Origin: Halorubrum cibi
GTDB taxonomy: Archaea > Halobacteriota > Halobacteria > Halobacteriales > Haloferacaceae
Assembly: GCF_900182635.1 (NCBI RefSeq)
Contig: NZ_FXTD01000011.1
Coordinates: forward strand, 62,001 to 126,000
DNA: 64,000 nt
Direction: 5' to 3'
The notes under the pieces were generated by a model. That model searched no databases and was not told the origin of the DNA. It saw only the letters and a list, made by a program, of their open reading frames with translations. Of the stretch, positions 26,428-35,774 are shown in pieces. The translations under genes were made by a program, and so were the position numbers. Numbering within the stretch: the stretch's first letter is position 1; every line of letters starts with the position of its first letter.

Positions 26428-27453
26428 ATGTACGACAGCCGCGAGCTCGTCCTCGCACGGCTCCCGTCCGGCGTCCCGATCCGCACGACCGTCCACGTCT
26501 ACGGCGAGGGAACCCTCGTCGACGGCGAGAAGGGTCCCGAGCTCGACGTTCCCGGCGACGGCGGCCCCGTCGTCTACGCGCAGGCGGCCCAACACGGTCG
26601 GGAGGTGAACGGCGCGGCCGTCCTCCGGCGGCTCCACGAACGGCTGACGGGTGGGAACTCCGAGAGAGGGGAAACGGAGTTCCGCGGGACCCTCGTGAGC
26701 GTCCCCGTGGCGGACCCGCTCACCTTCGATCACGTCTCGTACACGACGCCGGAGTCGCTCGACTCGATCAACGCCAACATGAACCGCTGTTGGCCCGGCG
26801 ACCCCGAGGGGACGCTCCACGAGCGCATGGCCGCGCGACTCTGGCCGTTCGCGAGCGCGGCCGACGCGGTCGTCGACCTCCACACCGGGTCGCCGAACAT
26901 GCTCACCCACACCGTCTACATGCGCGGCGACGAGGAGTGCCGGGAGCTCGCGGAGGCGTTCGGCACCGACCTCCTGTTGGCGGAGGCCGCCGGCGACGAC
27001 GCGGACACGGAGTGGGCCGAGCGGAACTTCGGCGGGAAGTTCCGTGTCGCCGCGACCCGCGAGGGGATCCCGACGATCACGCCAGAGCTCGCCCACAGCC
27101 GCGAGATCGTCGAGGGGGCGGTCGAGACCGGCGTCGACGGGATGGTCGGCGTCCTGCGAAGCGAGGGCGTGCTCGCCGGCGACCCCGCCTCGTGGGACGG
27201 GACCGTCGCTCGCAACCACCTCGGGCGGGTGACCGCGGCCGACTCCGGGCTGTTCCGGCCGGAGCCCGACCTCGCGATCGGCGACGAGGTGGCGGACGGG
27301 GAGCGGCTCGGCGAGGTGTACGACCCGTCGACCTTCGAGACGCTCCAGGTCGCCGAGGCGGACCGGGACGGGATCGTCTACTCGGTCGCCCGCGAGTCGA
27401 CCGTCACCGCGGGCGCGACGCTGGTGGGCGTCGCCGAGCGGATCGAGGAGTGA
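26428..27453 (+). CDS. Succinylglutamate desuccinylase/aspartoacylase family zinc hydrolase
   Basis: The 341-residue protein belongs to the AstE/AspA group of M14-like zinc hydrolases. The zinc motif is QAAQHGREVNGA (H and E), followed by the NANMNRCWPG segment and the third ligand in VDLHTGSPN. The C-terminal beta domain has DLAIGDEVADGERLGEVYDP. It is likely a deacylase of an N-acyl amino acid or similar amide; the exact substrate is unknown. A good TATA element, tttataag, lies about 26 nt upstream of the ATG. Confidence 0.85.
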   Translation: MYDSRELVLARLPSGVPIRTTVHVYGEGTLVDGEKGPELDVPGDGGPVVYAQAAQHGREVNGAAVLRRLHERLTGGNSERGETEFRGTLVSVPVADPLTFDHVSYTTPESLDSINANMNRCWPGDPEGTLHERMAARLWPFASAADAVVDLHTGSPNMLTHTVYMRGDEECRELAEAFGTDLLLAEAAGDDADTEWAERNFGGKFRVAATREGIPTITPELAHSREIVEGAVETGVDGMVGVLRSEGVLAGDPASWDGTVARNHLGRVTAADSGLFRPEPDLAIGDEVADGERLGEVYDPSTFETLQVAEADRDGIVYSVARESTVTAGATLVGVAERIEE

Positions 27454-27486
27454 GACGGCGAACGCGCGTGGCGGACCGCCGCCACG

Positions 27487-27990
27487 TCACCGCACCCGGA
27501 TCCGGCCGTCGGCGGCGACCGTGACGAGCAGGCGCTCGCGGACCTCTCGACCATACACTGCGTCGCCCGCGCGCTCGCCGATGGTCTTCATCAGGTCCGG
27601 CGCGGTTTGGCTCACCTTGACGCCCGCCTCGTCGCAGGCGTCGTACACCCGTTTGGGCGCGTCGTAGAGGTCGGTTCCCTCGGGGATCTCGACGCGGACC
27701 GGCGCGGAGAGCGCCTCGGCGAACGCGACCGTCTCCTTCGCGCGCTCGACGTTGTCGCGCGCGCTCGCCTCGACGCTGGAGACGTTCGCGCGGGAGGTCC
27801 CGAGCCGGTCGGCGATGTCGGACTGGCGGAGCCCCCGCTCGCGGAGCGCGAGGACCTCGGCCTGCCGCTCGGTGAGCACGCTCGCGTCGGCGTCGAAGCC
27901 GGCACGCGCTAACAGTTCGGCGGCGTCGACGTCGTTCGCGTCGTCGACGTCTCCCGCGTCGCCAGCGGACGAGGCGTCGTCTGCGACCAT
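27487..27990 (-). CDS. Tfx family DNA-binding protein
   Basis: The 167-residue protein has a LuxR/sigma-like helix-turn-helix, LTERQAEVLALRERGLRQSDIADRLGTSRANVSSVEASARDN in outline (about 39-80). This is the Tfx arrangement first described upstream of the Methanothermobacter molybdenum formylmethanofuran dehydrogenase operon. The C-terminal domain (VRVEIPEGTDLYDAPKRVYDACD) is the Tfx ligand-like region. The first 35 residues are acidic and disordered. Targets are unknown. Confidence 0.85.
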   Translation of the reverse strand: MVADDASSAGDAGDVDDANDVDAAELLARAGFDADASVLTERQAEVLALRERGLRQSDIADRLGTSRANVSSVEASARDNVERAKETVAFAEALSAPVRVEIPEGTDLYDAPKRVYDACDEAGVKVSQTAPDLMKTIGERAGDAVYGREVRERLLVTVAADGRIRVR

Positions 27991-28124
27991 GCTTCGGCCG
28001 ACGAGGCGGGCGGTGAAAAAACGGCGGTTTCGCCGGGGAACGGCGATCGATCGGATCGGAGTCGGTTCGGGACCGGATCGGCGGCGTGTGGACTGTCCGT
28101 GGGGTGACCCGGCCCCGATCCCCT

Positions 28125-28607
28125 TCAGTTGCCCCAGAAGTTCTCGCGGCTGCCGAGCCGCTCGCGGTCGGTGCGGCTCGGACGCCCCTCGCGCTCGTCG
28201 GTTTCGTCGTCCTCCTCGTCCGCTCCGTCGCGGTCGGCGTCGTCGTCCTCCTCGCCCTCCTCGTCGGGGTCGTCGGGGAGCCGCTCGACTATCTCCTGGG
28301 CGGTCGCGTGACTGGATTTCACGCGGTGGATCGACACCACGGCGCGGGCGGGCGGGAGCAGCCCGTCGACGAGCACGATGAATCCGTCGTCGGTGCGGCC
28401 GACGCCGGCCCCGCTCTCGTGGATGTCGTCGACCTCGACGACGACCTCCTCGCCGGGCTGGACCGGCTGTCGTTTGAGCTCGTAGATCGGCATGTCGTAG
28501 TGGTTACACCACTCGGCGCCTCCCTTGTTGCCGTAGTGTTGACACCCCATGCCCTGGATCCGTTCGTCGAAACTGGGGCAGTCGTCGGCGAGTGGACAGT
28601 CCGCCAT
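28125..28607 (-). CDS. TRAM-domain protein with N-terminal cysteine cluster
   Basis: The 160-residue protein has a Cys-rich start (CPLADDCPSF and MGCQHYGNKGGAEWCNHY, about residues 4-38), likely a zinc site. A TRAM nucleic-acid-binding barrel follows (PGEEVVVEVDDIHESGAGVGRTDDGFIVLV, about 50-95), then a very acidic tail. Archaeal TRAM proteins act as RNA chaperones. A TATA-like element (gtttac on the coding strand) sits about 26-30 nt upstream. Confidence 0.82.
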   Translation of the reverse strand: MADCPLADDCPSFDERIQGMGCQHYGNKGGAEWCNHYDMPIYELKRQPVQPGEEVVVEVDDIHESGAGVGRTDDGFIVLVDGLLPPARAVVSIHRVKSSHATAQEIVERLPDDPDEEGEEDDDADRDGADEEDDETDEREGRPSRTDRERLGSRENFWGN

Positions 28608-28756
28608 ACAGTAGGTCAGACCGGCGGCCGTTGTAAACGTTTTCGACTTCGCGGGTGTTAAACGGCGGAAACGACCGGCTCGTCCGGCTGAAAATCCGAA
28701 GATTCGGTTTCTCGGCGACTCGACCTCGCGGGCGAGTCCTGAGAACCAGACCAGCC

Positions 28757-29104
28757 TCAGAGGAACTCACGGACCTCGGAGTACCACATGTCGTGGTGGT
28801 CGACCGCCCCCACCGCGTCCGCGATATCGACCGCGATGGCGTGCCAACAGCGCTCCGCGGGGTCCTCAGGGTCGAGGTTGTACGTCGCGTCGGCGCAGTC
28901 GCAGCCGCCGTCCTCGACGACGTACTCGTCCTCGTGACCGACGACGACGGTGAAATCGCGGTAGCGCTTGATTCGACCCTCCCCGACCGCCTCGATCGCG
29001 CGTTTCCCGCGGTCGCCGTGGTCCTCGACGATCGCGGCGGCGATCGGACCGGAGAGTTCGCCGGCCGCCTCGATCGCCGTCCGCCAGTCGTCGACCGGCT
29101 CCAT
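28757..29104 (-). CDS. SWIM-type zinc-finger-like protein
   Basis: The 115-residue protein contains GGCDCADATYNL followed by AERCWHAIAVDI, matching the CxCx(n)CxH pattern of SWIM zinc fingers (about 68-90). A beta-rich stretch (RYRDFTVVVGHEDEYVV) precedes it, as in SWIM domains. Stand-alone SWIM proteins are common in haloarchaea, sometimes as partners of recombination factors, but no such partner is adjacent. Function is unassigned. Confidence 0.75.
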   Translation of the reverse strand: MEPVDDWRTAIEAAGELSGPIAAAIVEDHGDRGKRAIEAVGEGRIKRYRDFTVVVGHEDEYVVEDGGCDCADATYNLDPEDPAERCWHAIAVDIADAVGAVDHHDMWYSEVREFL

Positions 29105-29220
29105 GTCCGGTCCTTTTCGGGCGCCCGGTTAAATCCCCTCGGTGGCGTGTCGGAGCGCCGAATCCGCGGAGCGACCTCTCAGAGGGGTGGTTTCAAGCCC
29201 CTCGTTGACGATGACCGAAC

Positions 29221-29442
29221 ATGAGCGAGACGTGTCCGCACCTGGAGTACCGCGAGGAGGGCGACGGACGATCCTTCGAGGTCGCCCGCGCGTTCTGTAC
29301 CGTCACGGGGTCGTTCGTCCAGCCGATGCGGGCCGACGTCTGTAACGCCCGGCACGGGCTCGATCCGGAAGCCGACTGCGAGTTCTACGTCGCGCCTGAG
29401 GCGGAGGCGGGCGTGGATATCGACGAGAACGAGGAGCGATGA
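29221..29442 (+). CDS. Small cysteine-containing haloarchaeal protein
   Basis: The 73-residue protein has Cys at CPHLEY, FCTVTG, VCNARHG and DCEFYV, a spacing that could bind one zinc ion. It ends in an acidic tail. Its stop overlaps the ATG of the BKACE gene (ATGA), which indicates translational coupling. The family appears conserved in haloarchaea, but I cannot assign a role. Confidence 0.7.
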   Translation: MSETCPHLEYREEGDGRSFEVARAFCTVTGSFVQPMRADVCNARHGLDPEADCEFYVAPEAEAGVDIDENEER

Positions 29443-30281
29443 CCTACGCCGAGTACCTCGACCGGAAGCCGGTGGTTATCACCGCGGCGCTCACCGGGGG
29501 CGTCCACGGGAAGGAGGCGCATCCGGGCCTCCCGGAGACGCCCTCCGAGATCGCCGCGGCCGCGGCGGCCTGCGAGGCGGCGGGCGCGAGCGTCCTCCAC
29601 CTCCACGCGCGCCGCGAGAACGGCGAGCGCGCGTTCTCGGCCGAGCGGTTTCAGGAGGTGACCGACGCGGTCCGCGAGGCGACCGACGACGTCGTCATTC
29701 AGCACTCGACGGGCGGCACCGCCGCCCCCGACGACCTCCGTCACGAGCCGCTCCGGACCGACCCCGCCCCGGAGATGGCGTCGCTCGACATGGGCCCGCT
29801 CAACCGTTACGAGCGGCTCACCTCGGAGAACACCCGCGGGCTCGTCTCGTCGCTCCACGACGAGATGCGGGAGCGGGAGATCAAACCCGAACTGGAGGTG
29901 TTCAACGACGGCCACCTCAACGAGTCGCTCGCGATCCTCGAGGAGTTCGAGGAGCCGCCGTACCTCAACCTGCTCTTCGGCGGCGGGACCACGTCGCCGC
30001 CGCACCCGCGGAACCTCGTGAACCGGGTGGAGGCGCTGCCCGAGGGCGTCGAGTTCAACGTGATCGGGTTCGGGCCGCACCAGTTGCCGATGACGACGCA
30101 GTCGATGCTGCTCGGCGGGCACGTCCGGGTCGGGCTGGAGGACAACCGGTACTACGAGCGGGGGGAACTCGCGAGCAACGAGGACCTAGTCGCGCGGGCG
30201 GCGCGGATCGCGGAGGAGCTGGATCGCCCCGTGGCGACTCCCGAGGAGACGCGGGAGCTGCTCGGGTTGCGGGGTCGATAG
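29439..30281 (+). CDS. BKACE family enzyme (3-keto-5-aminohexanoate cleavage protein-like)
   Basis: The 280-residue TIM-barrel protein matches the beta-keto acid cleavage enzyme family, which condenses a beta-keto acid with acetyl-CoA to yield acetoacetate and a new CoA ester. Family marks are ITAALTGGVHGKEAHP, the zinc-binding HLHAR, QHSTGG, the LEVFNDGHL segment and a C-terminal GGHVRVGLEDNRYY. Length is typical. Its specific substrate is not apparent, and no lysine-fermentation genes (kamA, kdd) are nearby. Confidence 0.9.
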   Translation: MTYAEYLDRKPVVITAALTGGVHGKEAHPGLPETPSEIAAAAAACEAAGASVLHLHARRENGERAFSAERFQEVTDAVREATDDVVIQHSTGGTAAPDDLRHEPLRTDPAPEMASLDMGPLNRYERLTSENTRGLVSSLHDEMREREIKPELEVFNDGHLNESLAILEEFEEPPYLNLLFGGGTTSPPHPRNLVNRVEALPEGVEFNVIGFGPHQLPMTTQSMLLGGHVRVGLEDNRYYERGELASNEDLVARAARIAEELDRPVATPEETRELLGLRGR

Positions 30282-30405
30282 CGACTTCCCGGAAGCGGTG
30301 GCGTCGCCGGCGCTTCGGCGGAGTCATCCGCGAAGATATCGCGACAATACCCACGAACGTGCGCATAGAAAAGCATTAGAACCGGCTCGATAACCACGTA
30401 AGTGA

Positions 30406-32664
30406 ATGAGTCTGTCCGAGCCGGACCACGAGCTCGTCGCCGCGGAGCTCGGCCGGGAGCCGACGGCGGCCGAGGCCGCGCTGTTCGAGAACCTCTGGAG
30501 TGAACACTGCGCGTACCGCTCCTCGCGGCCCCTGCTGTCGGCCTTCGACAGCGAGGGCGACCAGGTCGTCGTCGGCCCCGGCGACGACGCCGCCGTGCTC
30601 GCGCTGCCGACCCCCGAGGCGGCCGACGCGCCGGCCGGAGCGCGCGATGCCGACGACTACGGCGACACCTACGTCACGTTCGGCATCGAGAGCCACAACC
30701 ACCCCTCCTACGTCGACCCGTTCGACGGCGCGGCCACCGGCGTCGGCGGCATCGTCCGCGACACGATGAGCATGGGCGCGTACCCGATCGCCCTGCTCGA
30801 CTCGCTGTACTTCGGCGACTTCGGCAGCGAGGAGTCACGGTACCTCTTCGAGGGCGTCGTCGAGGGTATCTCACACTACGGCAACTGTATCGGCGTCCCC
30901 ACGGTCGGCGGCAGCGTCGCCTTCCACGACGGCTACGAGGGCAACCCGCTCGTCAACGTCGCCTGCGTCGGCGTCACGAACGAGGACCGCCTCGTCACCG
31001 CGACCGCCGAGGAGCCCGGCAACGCCCTCGTGCTCGTCGGCAACGCGACCGGCCGCGACGGGCTGGGCGGGGCCTCCTTCGCGAGCGAGGACCTCGCCGA
31101 GGACGCCGAGACCGAGGACCGGCCCGCGGTCCAGGTCGGCGACCCCTACGCCGAAAAGCGGCTGATCGAGTGCAACGAGGCGCTCGTCGACGAGGACCTG
31201 ATCGTCGCCGCGCGCGACCTCGGCGCCGCCGGCCTCGGCGGGGCCTCCTCCGAGCTCGTCGCGAAAGGCGGGCTCGGCGCGGCGATCGACCTCGAGGCGG
31301 TCCATCAGCGCGAGCCGAACATGAACGCCCTCGAGATACTGCTCGCGGAGAGTCAAGAGCGGATGTGTTACGAGGTCGCCCCCGACGACGTCGACCGCGT
31401 TCGCGACCTCGCCGAGCGGTTCGACCTCGGCTGCTCGGTCATCGGCGAGGTGACCGAGGGGAACTACGTCTGTACGTTCGAGGGCGAGACCGTGGTCGAC
31501 GTCGACGCGGAGTTCCTCGCGGACGGCGCGCCGATGAACGACCTCCCCTCGACGGAGCCGGCCGAGCCCGACCGCGATCTCCCGGATCCCGACCTCGAGG
31601 AGGCCTTCGAGGCGGTCGTCTCGGACCCCAACGCCGCCAGCAAGCGCTGGGTGTACCGGCAGTACGACCACGAGGTCGGGACGCGGACCGCGATGAAGCC
31701 CGGCGACGACGCCGCGATCGTCGCGATGCGCGAGGCGGCCACGGGCGCGACCCCGGACGATCCGGAGCCGGTCGACGACGGGAGCGGGGACGGTCGGAAT
31801 GAGGACGATCGGCACGGGGACGCGACCGGCGTCGGGCTCGCGCTCTCCTCGGGCGCGAACCCCCGCTGGACGAGCGTCGCGCCCTACGACGGTGCGCGCG
31901 CGGTCGCACTGGAGAACGCGACGAACCTCGCGGCGAAGGGCGCGCTCCCCCTCGCCGCGGTCGACTGTCTGAACGGCGGCAACCCGGAGAAGCCGGAGGT
32001 GTACGGCGGCTTCGAGGCGATCGTCGACGGGCTCGCGGACGCGTGTGCCGCCCTCGATACCCCCGTCGTCGGCGGCAACGTCTCGCTGTACAACGACAGC
32101 GTCGAGGGGCCGATCCCGCCGACGCCGACGCTCGCGGTGCTCGGGACGCGCGCGGGCTACGACGCGCCGCCCGCCCGGCTCGACGGCGACGCCGCCGAGA
32201 ACTCCGAACTCCTCCTCGTGGGGCACGCCGGCGACGGGCTCGGCGGCTCGGCGTACCTCGCGGCGGCCGGCGGGTCGGACCGCTTTCCGGCGTTACCCGA
32301 CGACCCCGCCGCGATCGTCTCGTCGCTCGCGGCGGTCGCGCGCCACGAGGCCACCCTCGCGAGCCACGACGTCAGCGACGGCGGGCTCGCGGTCGCACTC
32401 GCGGAGCTCGTCGACGACGACGCGGGCGCGGACGTGACGCTGCCGGACCACGCGGCGGCCTTCGAGGAGACGCCCGGGCGGATCGTCGTCCAGACGACCG
32501 ACCCGGAAGCGGTCGCCGATCTGGCCGGCGACCTCCCCGTGTTCCGGCTCGGCGACGTGACGGCGGACGGGACGCTGTCGCTGTCGGTCGGCGGGGAGTC
32601 GATCGCGGTCGACGCCGACTCGATCCGCGAACTCCGCGGCGTGATTGAGCGCGAGCTCGCCTGA
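30406..32664 (+). CDS. purL: Phosphoribosylformylglycinamidine synthase subunit PurL
   Basis: This 752-residue protein is the synthetase subunit of step four in purine synthesis and works with PurS and PurQ. Typical segments are [49 protein letters not shown] and the second-half [15 protein letters not shown]. The duplicated PurM-like fold is complete. It is about 30 residues longer than many archaeal PurL, mostly from an acidic insert near residues 445-475 ([18 protein letters not shown]). purS and purQ are not in the window. Confidence 0.95.
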   Translation: MSLSEPDHELVAAELGREPTAAEAALFENLWSEHCAYRSSRPLLSAFDSEGDQVVVGPGDDAAVLALPTPEAADAPAGARDADDYGDTYVTFGIESHNHPSYVDPFDGAATGVGGIVRDTMSMGAYPIALLDSLYFGDFGSEESRYLFEGVVEGISHYGNCIGVPTVGGSVAFHDGYEGNPLVNVACVGVTNEDRLVTATAEEPGNALVLVGNATGRDGLGGASFASEDLAEDAETEDRPAVQVGDPYAEKRLIECNEALVDEDLIVAARDLGAAGLGGASSELVAKGGLGAAIDLEAVHQREPNMNALEILLAESQERMCYEVAPDDVDRVRDLAERFDLGCSVIGEVTEGNYVCTFEGETVVDVDAEFLADGAPMNDLPSTEPAEPDRDLPDPDLEEAFEAVVSDPNAASKRWVYRQYDHEVGTRTAMKPGDDAAIVAMREAATGATPDDPEPVDDGSGDGRNEDDRHGDATGVGLALSSGANPRWTSVAPYDGARAVALENATNLAAKGALPLAAVDCLNGGNPEKPEVYGGFEAIVDGLADACAALDTPVVGGNVSLYNDSVEGPIPPTPTLAVLGTRAGYDAPPARLDGDAAENSELLLVGHAGDGLGGSAYLAAAGGSDRFPALPDDPAAIVSSLAAVARHEATLASHDVSDGGLAVALAELVDDDAGADVTLPDHAAAFEETPGRIVVQTTDPEAVADLAGDLPVFRLGDVTADGTLSLSVGGESIAVDADSIRELRGVIERELA

Positions 32665-32787
32665 ACCGTCCGAATCGCCCGAACCGCCCGATATCCCCGG
32701 TCTCGCGTATCTCCCGCCGCTCGACGAGCCACACTCCAGTCACCGCCCTCCTCGTGTCCTCCTCACGGGCCGCCGCGAGCGACACGC

Positions 32788-32805
32788 TTTTAGGTTCTCC
32801 TAAAA
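32788..32805. promoter_or_regulatory. DtxR-like palindromic operator overlapping a promoter
   Basis: A perfect inverted repeat, ttttagg - ttct - cctaaaa, covers the promoter of the ABC ATPase gene. The half-sites match the ttagg/cctaa core of DtxR/SirR/IdeR-type iron-dependent repressors, which haloarchaea use (Idr/SirR). Its right arm doubles as a TATA-like ctaaaata. A transcript starting about 26 nt downstream would begin after the ATG at 32809. Confidence 0.55.
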
Positions 32806-32853
32806 TACATGGCCCAACGACCGGACGCCGCTTCGATCGGCGTTCGAACTCAC

Positions 32854-34095
32854 ATGGCTCACTCACAAGGGACGGACTCACGACAGGTGACGGATCGCGC
32901 GCCCGGCGCGTCGTCCGCGTCGGCGACTACCGAGGGGGCCGTCGCGGACGAGGCGGGTCCGCGTGACGACGGGTCGCAAGTGACCGACTCGGTCGAGGGC
33001 TCCTCCACCGAGGAGACCGGATCCGAGGCCGATTCCGTGTTGACGCTCTCGGACGTCTCGAAGGAGTTCGGCCCCGAGCGAGCCGTCGACGGGGTCTCAC
33101 TCGACGTCCGATCGGGCGAGCTCCTCACCTTCCTCGGCCCGTCCGGGTGCGGGAAGACCACGACGCTCCGGATGATCGCGGGGCTCGAGGAGCCGACGGA
33201 GGGGTCGATCGCGCTCGCAGGCGAGACGGTGGCCGACGCGGACGCCGGAAACGCCTTCGTCGAGCCCGAGCGTCGCGACGTGGGGATCGTCTTCCAGAAC
33301 TTCGCGCTCTTCCCGCACCTCTCCGTGCGCGAGAACATCGCGTTCGGGCTAAGCGACGCCGACGAGGCGGAGACGAGCGCCCGCGTCGACGAGCTGCTCG
33401 AACTCGTCGAGATGACCGACCACGGCGGGAAGACGCCCGACCAGCTCTCGGGCGGGCAGAAACAGCGGGTCGCGCTGGCCCGGTCGCTCGCGCCCGAGCC
33501 GGACGTGCTCCTCCTCGACGAGCCGTTCTCGAACCTCGACGTGCGCCTGCGCGTCGAGATGCGCGAGGAGGTCCGCCGCATCCTGAAGGCCGCGGGCGTC
33601 ACCGCCGTCTCCGTCACCCACGACCAGGAGGAGGCGCTCTCCATCTCCGACCGCGTCGCCGTGATGAACGACGGCTCCATCGAGCAGGTCGGTCGCCCCG
33701 AGACCGTCTTCGAGCGGCCCGAGTCGAAGTTCGTCGCCTCCTTCCTCGGGCGGGCCTCCTTCCTCGAGGGGAGCCTCCGTGAGGGGCAGGTCGAGACCGG
33801 CGTCGGCCGGTTCAACGCCGCCACGCTGGAGGGGTACGACACGACCTACGACGGCGCGCCCGTCGACGTGCTCGTCCGGCCCGACGACCTGCGGGCGACG
33901 CCCGCCGACGAGGGCGTCGCCGACGGCGTCGTCGTCTCCAGACAGTACGTCGGTCCCTCGTTCATCTACCGGGTCGAACTCGACTCCGGCGAGGCGGTCC
34001 ACTGCCTACACAACCACGTCGAGGAGTTCGAACTCGACCAGTCGGTGAGCATCGACCTCATCGCGGACCACCCGCTGGCGTGGTACCCGCGGTAG
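32854..34095 (+). CDS. ABC transporter ATP-binding protein, Fe(III)/thiamine/polyamine type (orphan)
   Basis: The ABC ATPase carries Walker A GPSGCGKTTT (about 95-104), Q-loop VFQNFALFPHLS, signature QLSGGQKQRVALARSL, Walker B VLLLDEPFSNLD and H-loop VSVTHDQEEAL. A C-terminal TOBE-like domain (GAPVDVLVRPDDL) places it with FbpC/PotA-type importers. The ATG at 32854 is preferred over 32809 because the promoter lies too close to the latter. A disordered Ser/Asp/Thr-rich N-terminus of about 65 residues precedes the domain. No permease or binding protein is adjacent, so partners must be elsewhere. The upstream DtxR-like palindrome suggests iron control. Confidence 0.87.
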   Translation: MAHSQGTDSRQVTDRAPGASSASATTEGAVADEAGPRDDGSQVTDSVEGSSTEETGSEADSVLTLSDVSKEFGPERAVDGVSLDVRSGELLTFLGPSGCGKTTTLRMIAGLEEPTEGSIALAGETVADADAGNAFVEPERRDVGIVFQNFALFPHLSVRENIAFGLSDADEAETSARVDELLELVEMTDHGGKTPDQLSGGQKQRVALARSLAPEPDVLLLDEPFSNLDVRLRVEMREEVRRILKAAGVTAVSVTHDQEEALSISDRVAVMNDGSIEQVGRPETVFERPESKFVASFLGRASFLEGSLREGQVETGVGRFNAATLEGYDTTYDGAPVDVLVRPDDLRATPADEGVADGVVVSRQYVGPSFIYRVELDSGEAVHCLHNHVEEFELDQSVSIDLIADHPLAWYPR

Positions 34096-34138
34096 GTTCG
34101 AAAAGACGTTTCTCGACCGAATCCTTGCTCGTCCGGCG

Positions 34139-34285
34139 TCAGATCAGAAGCGCCGGCAGCACGTACGCGAGGAGGAGCCCGATCAGGGTGACGGCCGCGC
34201 CGATGCCGACCTCGCGGCCCCCGAACTCCTGCATCGGGGCGGTCACGCGCTTCTCCGGGTCGGGTTCGTGGGAGTGGTCGTCCAT
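34139..34285 (-). CDS. Small single-helix membrane protein (48 aa)
   Basis: The protein has a charged, His-containing N-terminus (MDDHSHEPDPEKRV), a short MQEFGGREVGIG segment and one C-terminal helix, AAVTLIGLLLAYVLPALLI. Similar 45-60 residue proteins (possibly DUF7550) are frequent in haloarchaea. An AT-rich stretch lies about 26 nt upstream of the ATG. It converges on the ABC ATPase gene. Function is unknown. Confidence 0.6.
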   Translation of the reverse strand: MDDHSHEPDPEKRVTAPMQEFGGREVGIGAAVTLIGLLLAYVLPALLI

Positions 34286-34398
34286 GTTCCGGAGTGTGGC
34301 CGCCGGATACAAAAACGCATCTGAACGGGATCGACTTAGGAGCGTCAACGGTCTAGGGTGTCACGGAGGTTTATCGGCACTCGTCTCGACGAGCCGGT

Positions 34399-35001
34399 AT
34401 GGGTGGCGTCGAACTCACCGACCGTGGACTCGTCGTCGATCGCGATCCCAATCGTCTCGACGAGCTCGCCATCGGATTCTTTCGGGTCCTCTCACGGCTC
34501 GAGATCGACCACGTCTTCGTGGCGGGCTATGTGGCCATCCTCTCCGGACGATCACGGTCTACCGAGGACGTGGGCGTGTTCATCGAGCGATGTTCGTCGG
34601 ACCGGATCGACGACCTCGTCGCCGAACTCGAACGCGACGGATACTGGGGTCCAGCCATGCCGCTCTCGGAGACGTACGGAAACCTCGCGAGCGGAACGGA
34701 CATCTGGGTCGCGCCGGACGGCGAGATGACACCGCACTTGGAGGTGAAGTTCCCGGGCGACGAGTTCGATCATGCCTCCCTGGCGAACGCGATCGACGCA
34801 CACGTCGGCGACGAAACGATCCCGATCGGGCCGTTGGAGCTTCAGATCGCGTACAAGCTCTCGCTCGGCGGGCGGACCGATCTCGAGGACGCCGCACACC
34901 TCTACGCGGTGTTCGGAGAAACGCTTTCGAAGCCTCGTCTCGAAGAATGGGTGGAACGACTCGACGTCGAGGGCCGCTATGACCGACTCACGAACGCCTG
35001 A
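34399..35001 (+). CDS. Nucleotidyltransferase-fold protein (DUF6036/AbiEii-like), degenerate motif
   Basis: The 200-residue protein resembles minimal nucleotidyltransferases seen in toxin-antitoxin or abortive-infection pairs. It has the motif region FVAGYVAILSGRSRSTEDVGVFIE (about 40-63) and a helical C-terminal half. In active members the motif reads DxD; here the second acidic position appears as Gly (EDVGVF), so catalysis may be lost. It overlaps the next gene by 23 nt, and both probably form a unit. The likely pairing is toxin-antitoxin-like, but this is inferred. Confidence 0.65.
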   Translation: MGGVELTDRGLVVDRDPNRLDELAIGFFRVLSRLEIDHVFVAGYVAILSGRSRSTEDVGVFIERCSSDRIDDLVAELERDGYWGPAMPLSETYGNLASGTDIWVAPDGEMTPHLEVKFPGDEFDHASLANAIDAHVGDETIPIGPLELQIAYKLSLGGRTDLEDAAHLYAVFGETLSKPRLEEWVERLDVEGRYDRLTNA

Positions 35002-35245
35002 TGCCGACGACGACGGTCCCGAGCGACCGCCGCGCTACGATCAGGTGATCCGGTGGGCCGAGTACATCGAGGAACACCCGCCGGAGGTGTGGGGGCCACA
35101 GCAGAACGCGGTCGTGAACGGGCAACTCGAGAGCGCGCAGGCCGTCGACGTGAGCGCCGAGGAGAAGGTACAGATCCGGGAATTCGCGGACGAGGTGTTG
35201 CGGGCGGAACGTGATGACGACGAGGACGGTGAGAACGAGGAGTAG
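34979..35245 (+). CDS. Small acidic protein paired with the nucleotidyltransferase-like gene
   Basis: The 88-residue protein has a predicted helical core, YDQVIRWAEYIEEHPPEVWGPQQNAVVNGQLESAQ, then a second helix (EEKVQIREFADEVLRAE) and an acidic tail. It starts inside the end of the upstream gene. No known domain is recognised; its size and overlap fit the smaller partner of a two-gene module. Confidence 0.65.
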   Translation: MTDSRTPDADDDGPERPPRYDQVIRWAEYIEEHPPEVWGPQQNAVVNGQLESAQAVDVSAEEKVQIREFADEVLRAERDDDEDGENEE

Positions 35246-35255
35246 ATCGATCCGA

Positions 35256-35774
35256 TCACTCGAACGACTCCATTTTCCGGACGATCCTCGTGTACAGGTC
35301 CGGGGCGACGTACCACCCGTGCTCGATCATCGTGTCGATCGTCTCGCGTCCCCGATCGGGTGATAGCTCCCCGCATTTCACCGCCGAGAGGACCACGTAC
35401 GCGGTCCCTCGCGTCTCGACGCCCTCGACTTCCGCGGCCGACCGGCCGGCCGCCTCGTCCATCACCGCGACCGCGTCGCGCGCGTCGGCATACGCCAGCA
35501 CCGCGACGTCGGCGTCGCTCAAGCCCGAGTGCCGATCCAGTCGCGTCGCGATCGCGGAGTCGTCGAGGTCGGTCTCGACGACCTCGAGGCGTCCCCCCTC
35601 GACGGCCTGCTCGATCCGGCGCGCGTCATCGTAGCCCGCCTCGATCTCCTCGGTCACCACCTCGTCGTACACCGGCTCCGGGACGAGTCGGGGTTCCGAA
35701 AGCGTCTCGACGACCGCGAGCCGCTCCGCCTTCGCGAGGTAGATCAGCGCGGTCGCGTCGAAGACCCAATTCAC
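35256..35774 (-). CDS. PIN-domain protein (VapC-like toxin)
   Basis: The 172-residue PIN protein starts with GTG (decoded Met) in NWVFDATALIYLAKAERL, with the first acidic residue at about D6. Later acidic positions are visible in SGLSDADVAVLAYA and AVMDEAAGR. This is the family usually paired with UPF0175 antitoxins. Its start overlaps the stop of the UPF0175 gene (GTGA). A ribonuclease toxin role is inferred from the pairing and PIN fold. Confidence 0.8.
   Translation of the reverse strand: MNWVFDATALIYLAKAERLAVVETLSEPRLVPEPVYDEVVTEEIEAGYDDARRIEQAVEGGRLEVVETDLDDSAIATRLDRHSGLSDADVAVLAYADARDAVAVMDEAAGRSAAEVEGVETRGTAYVVLSAVKCGELSPDRGRETIDTMIEHGWYVAPDLYTRIVRKMESFE

Noticed and set aside
32809-32853. 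ATG at 32809 as start of the ABC ATPase
   Set aside because: It lies within a few bases of the palindrome/TATA region and would not be in a transcript starting about 26 nt downstream.
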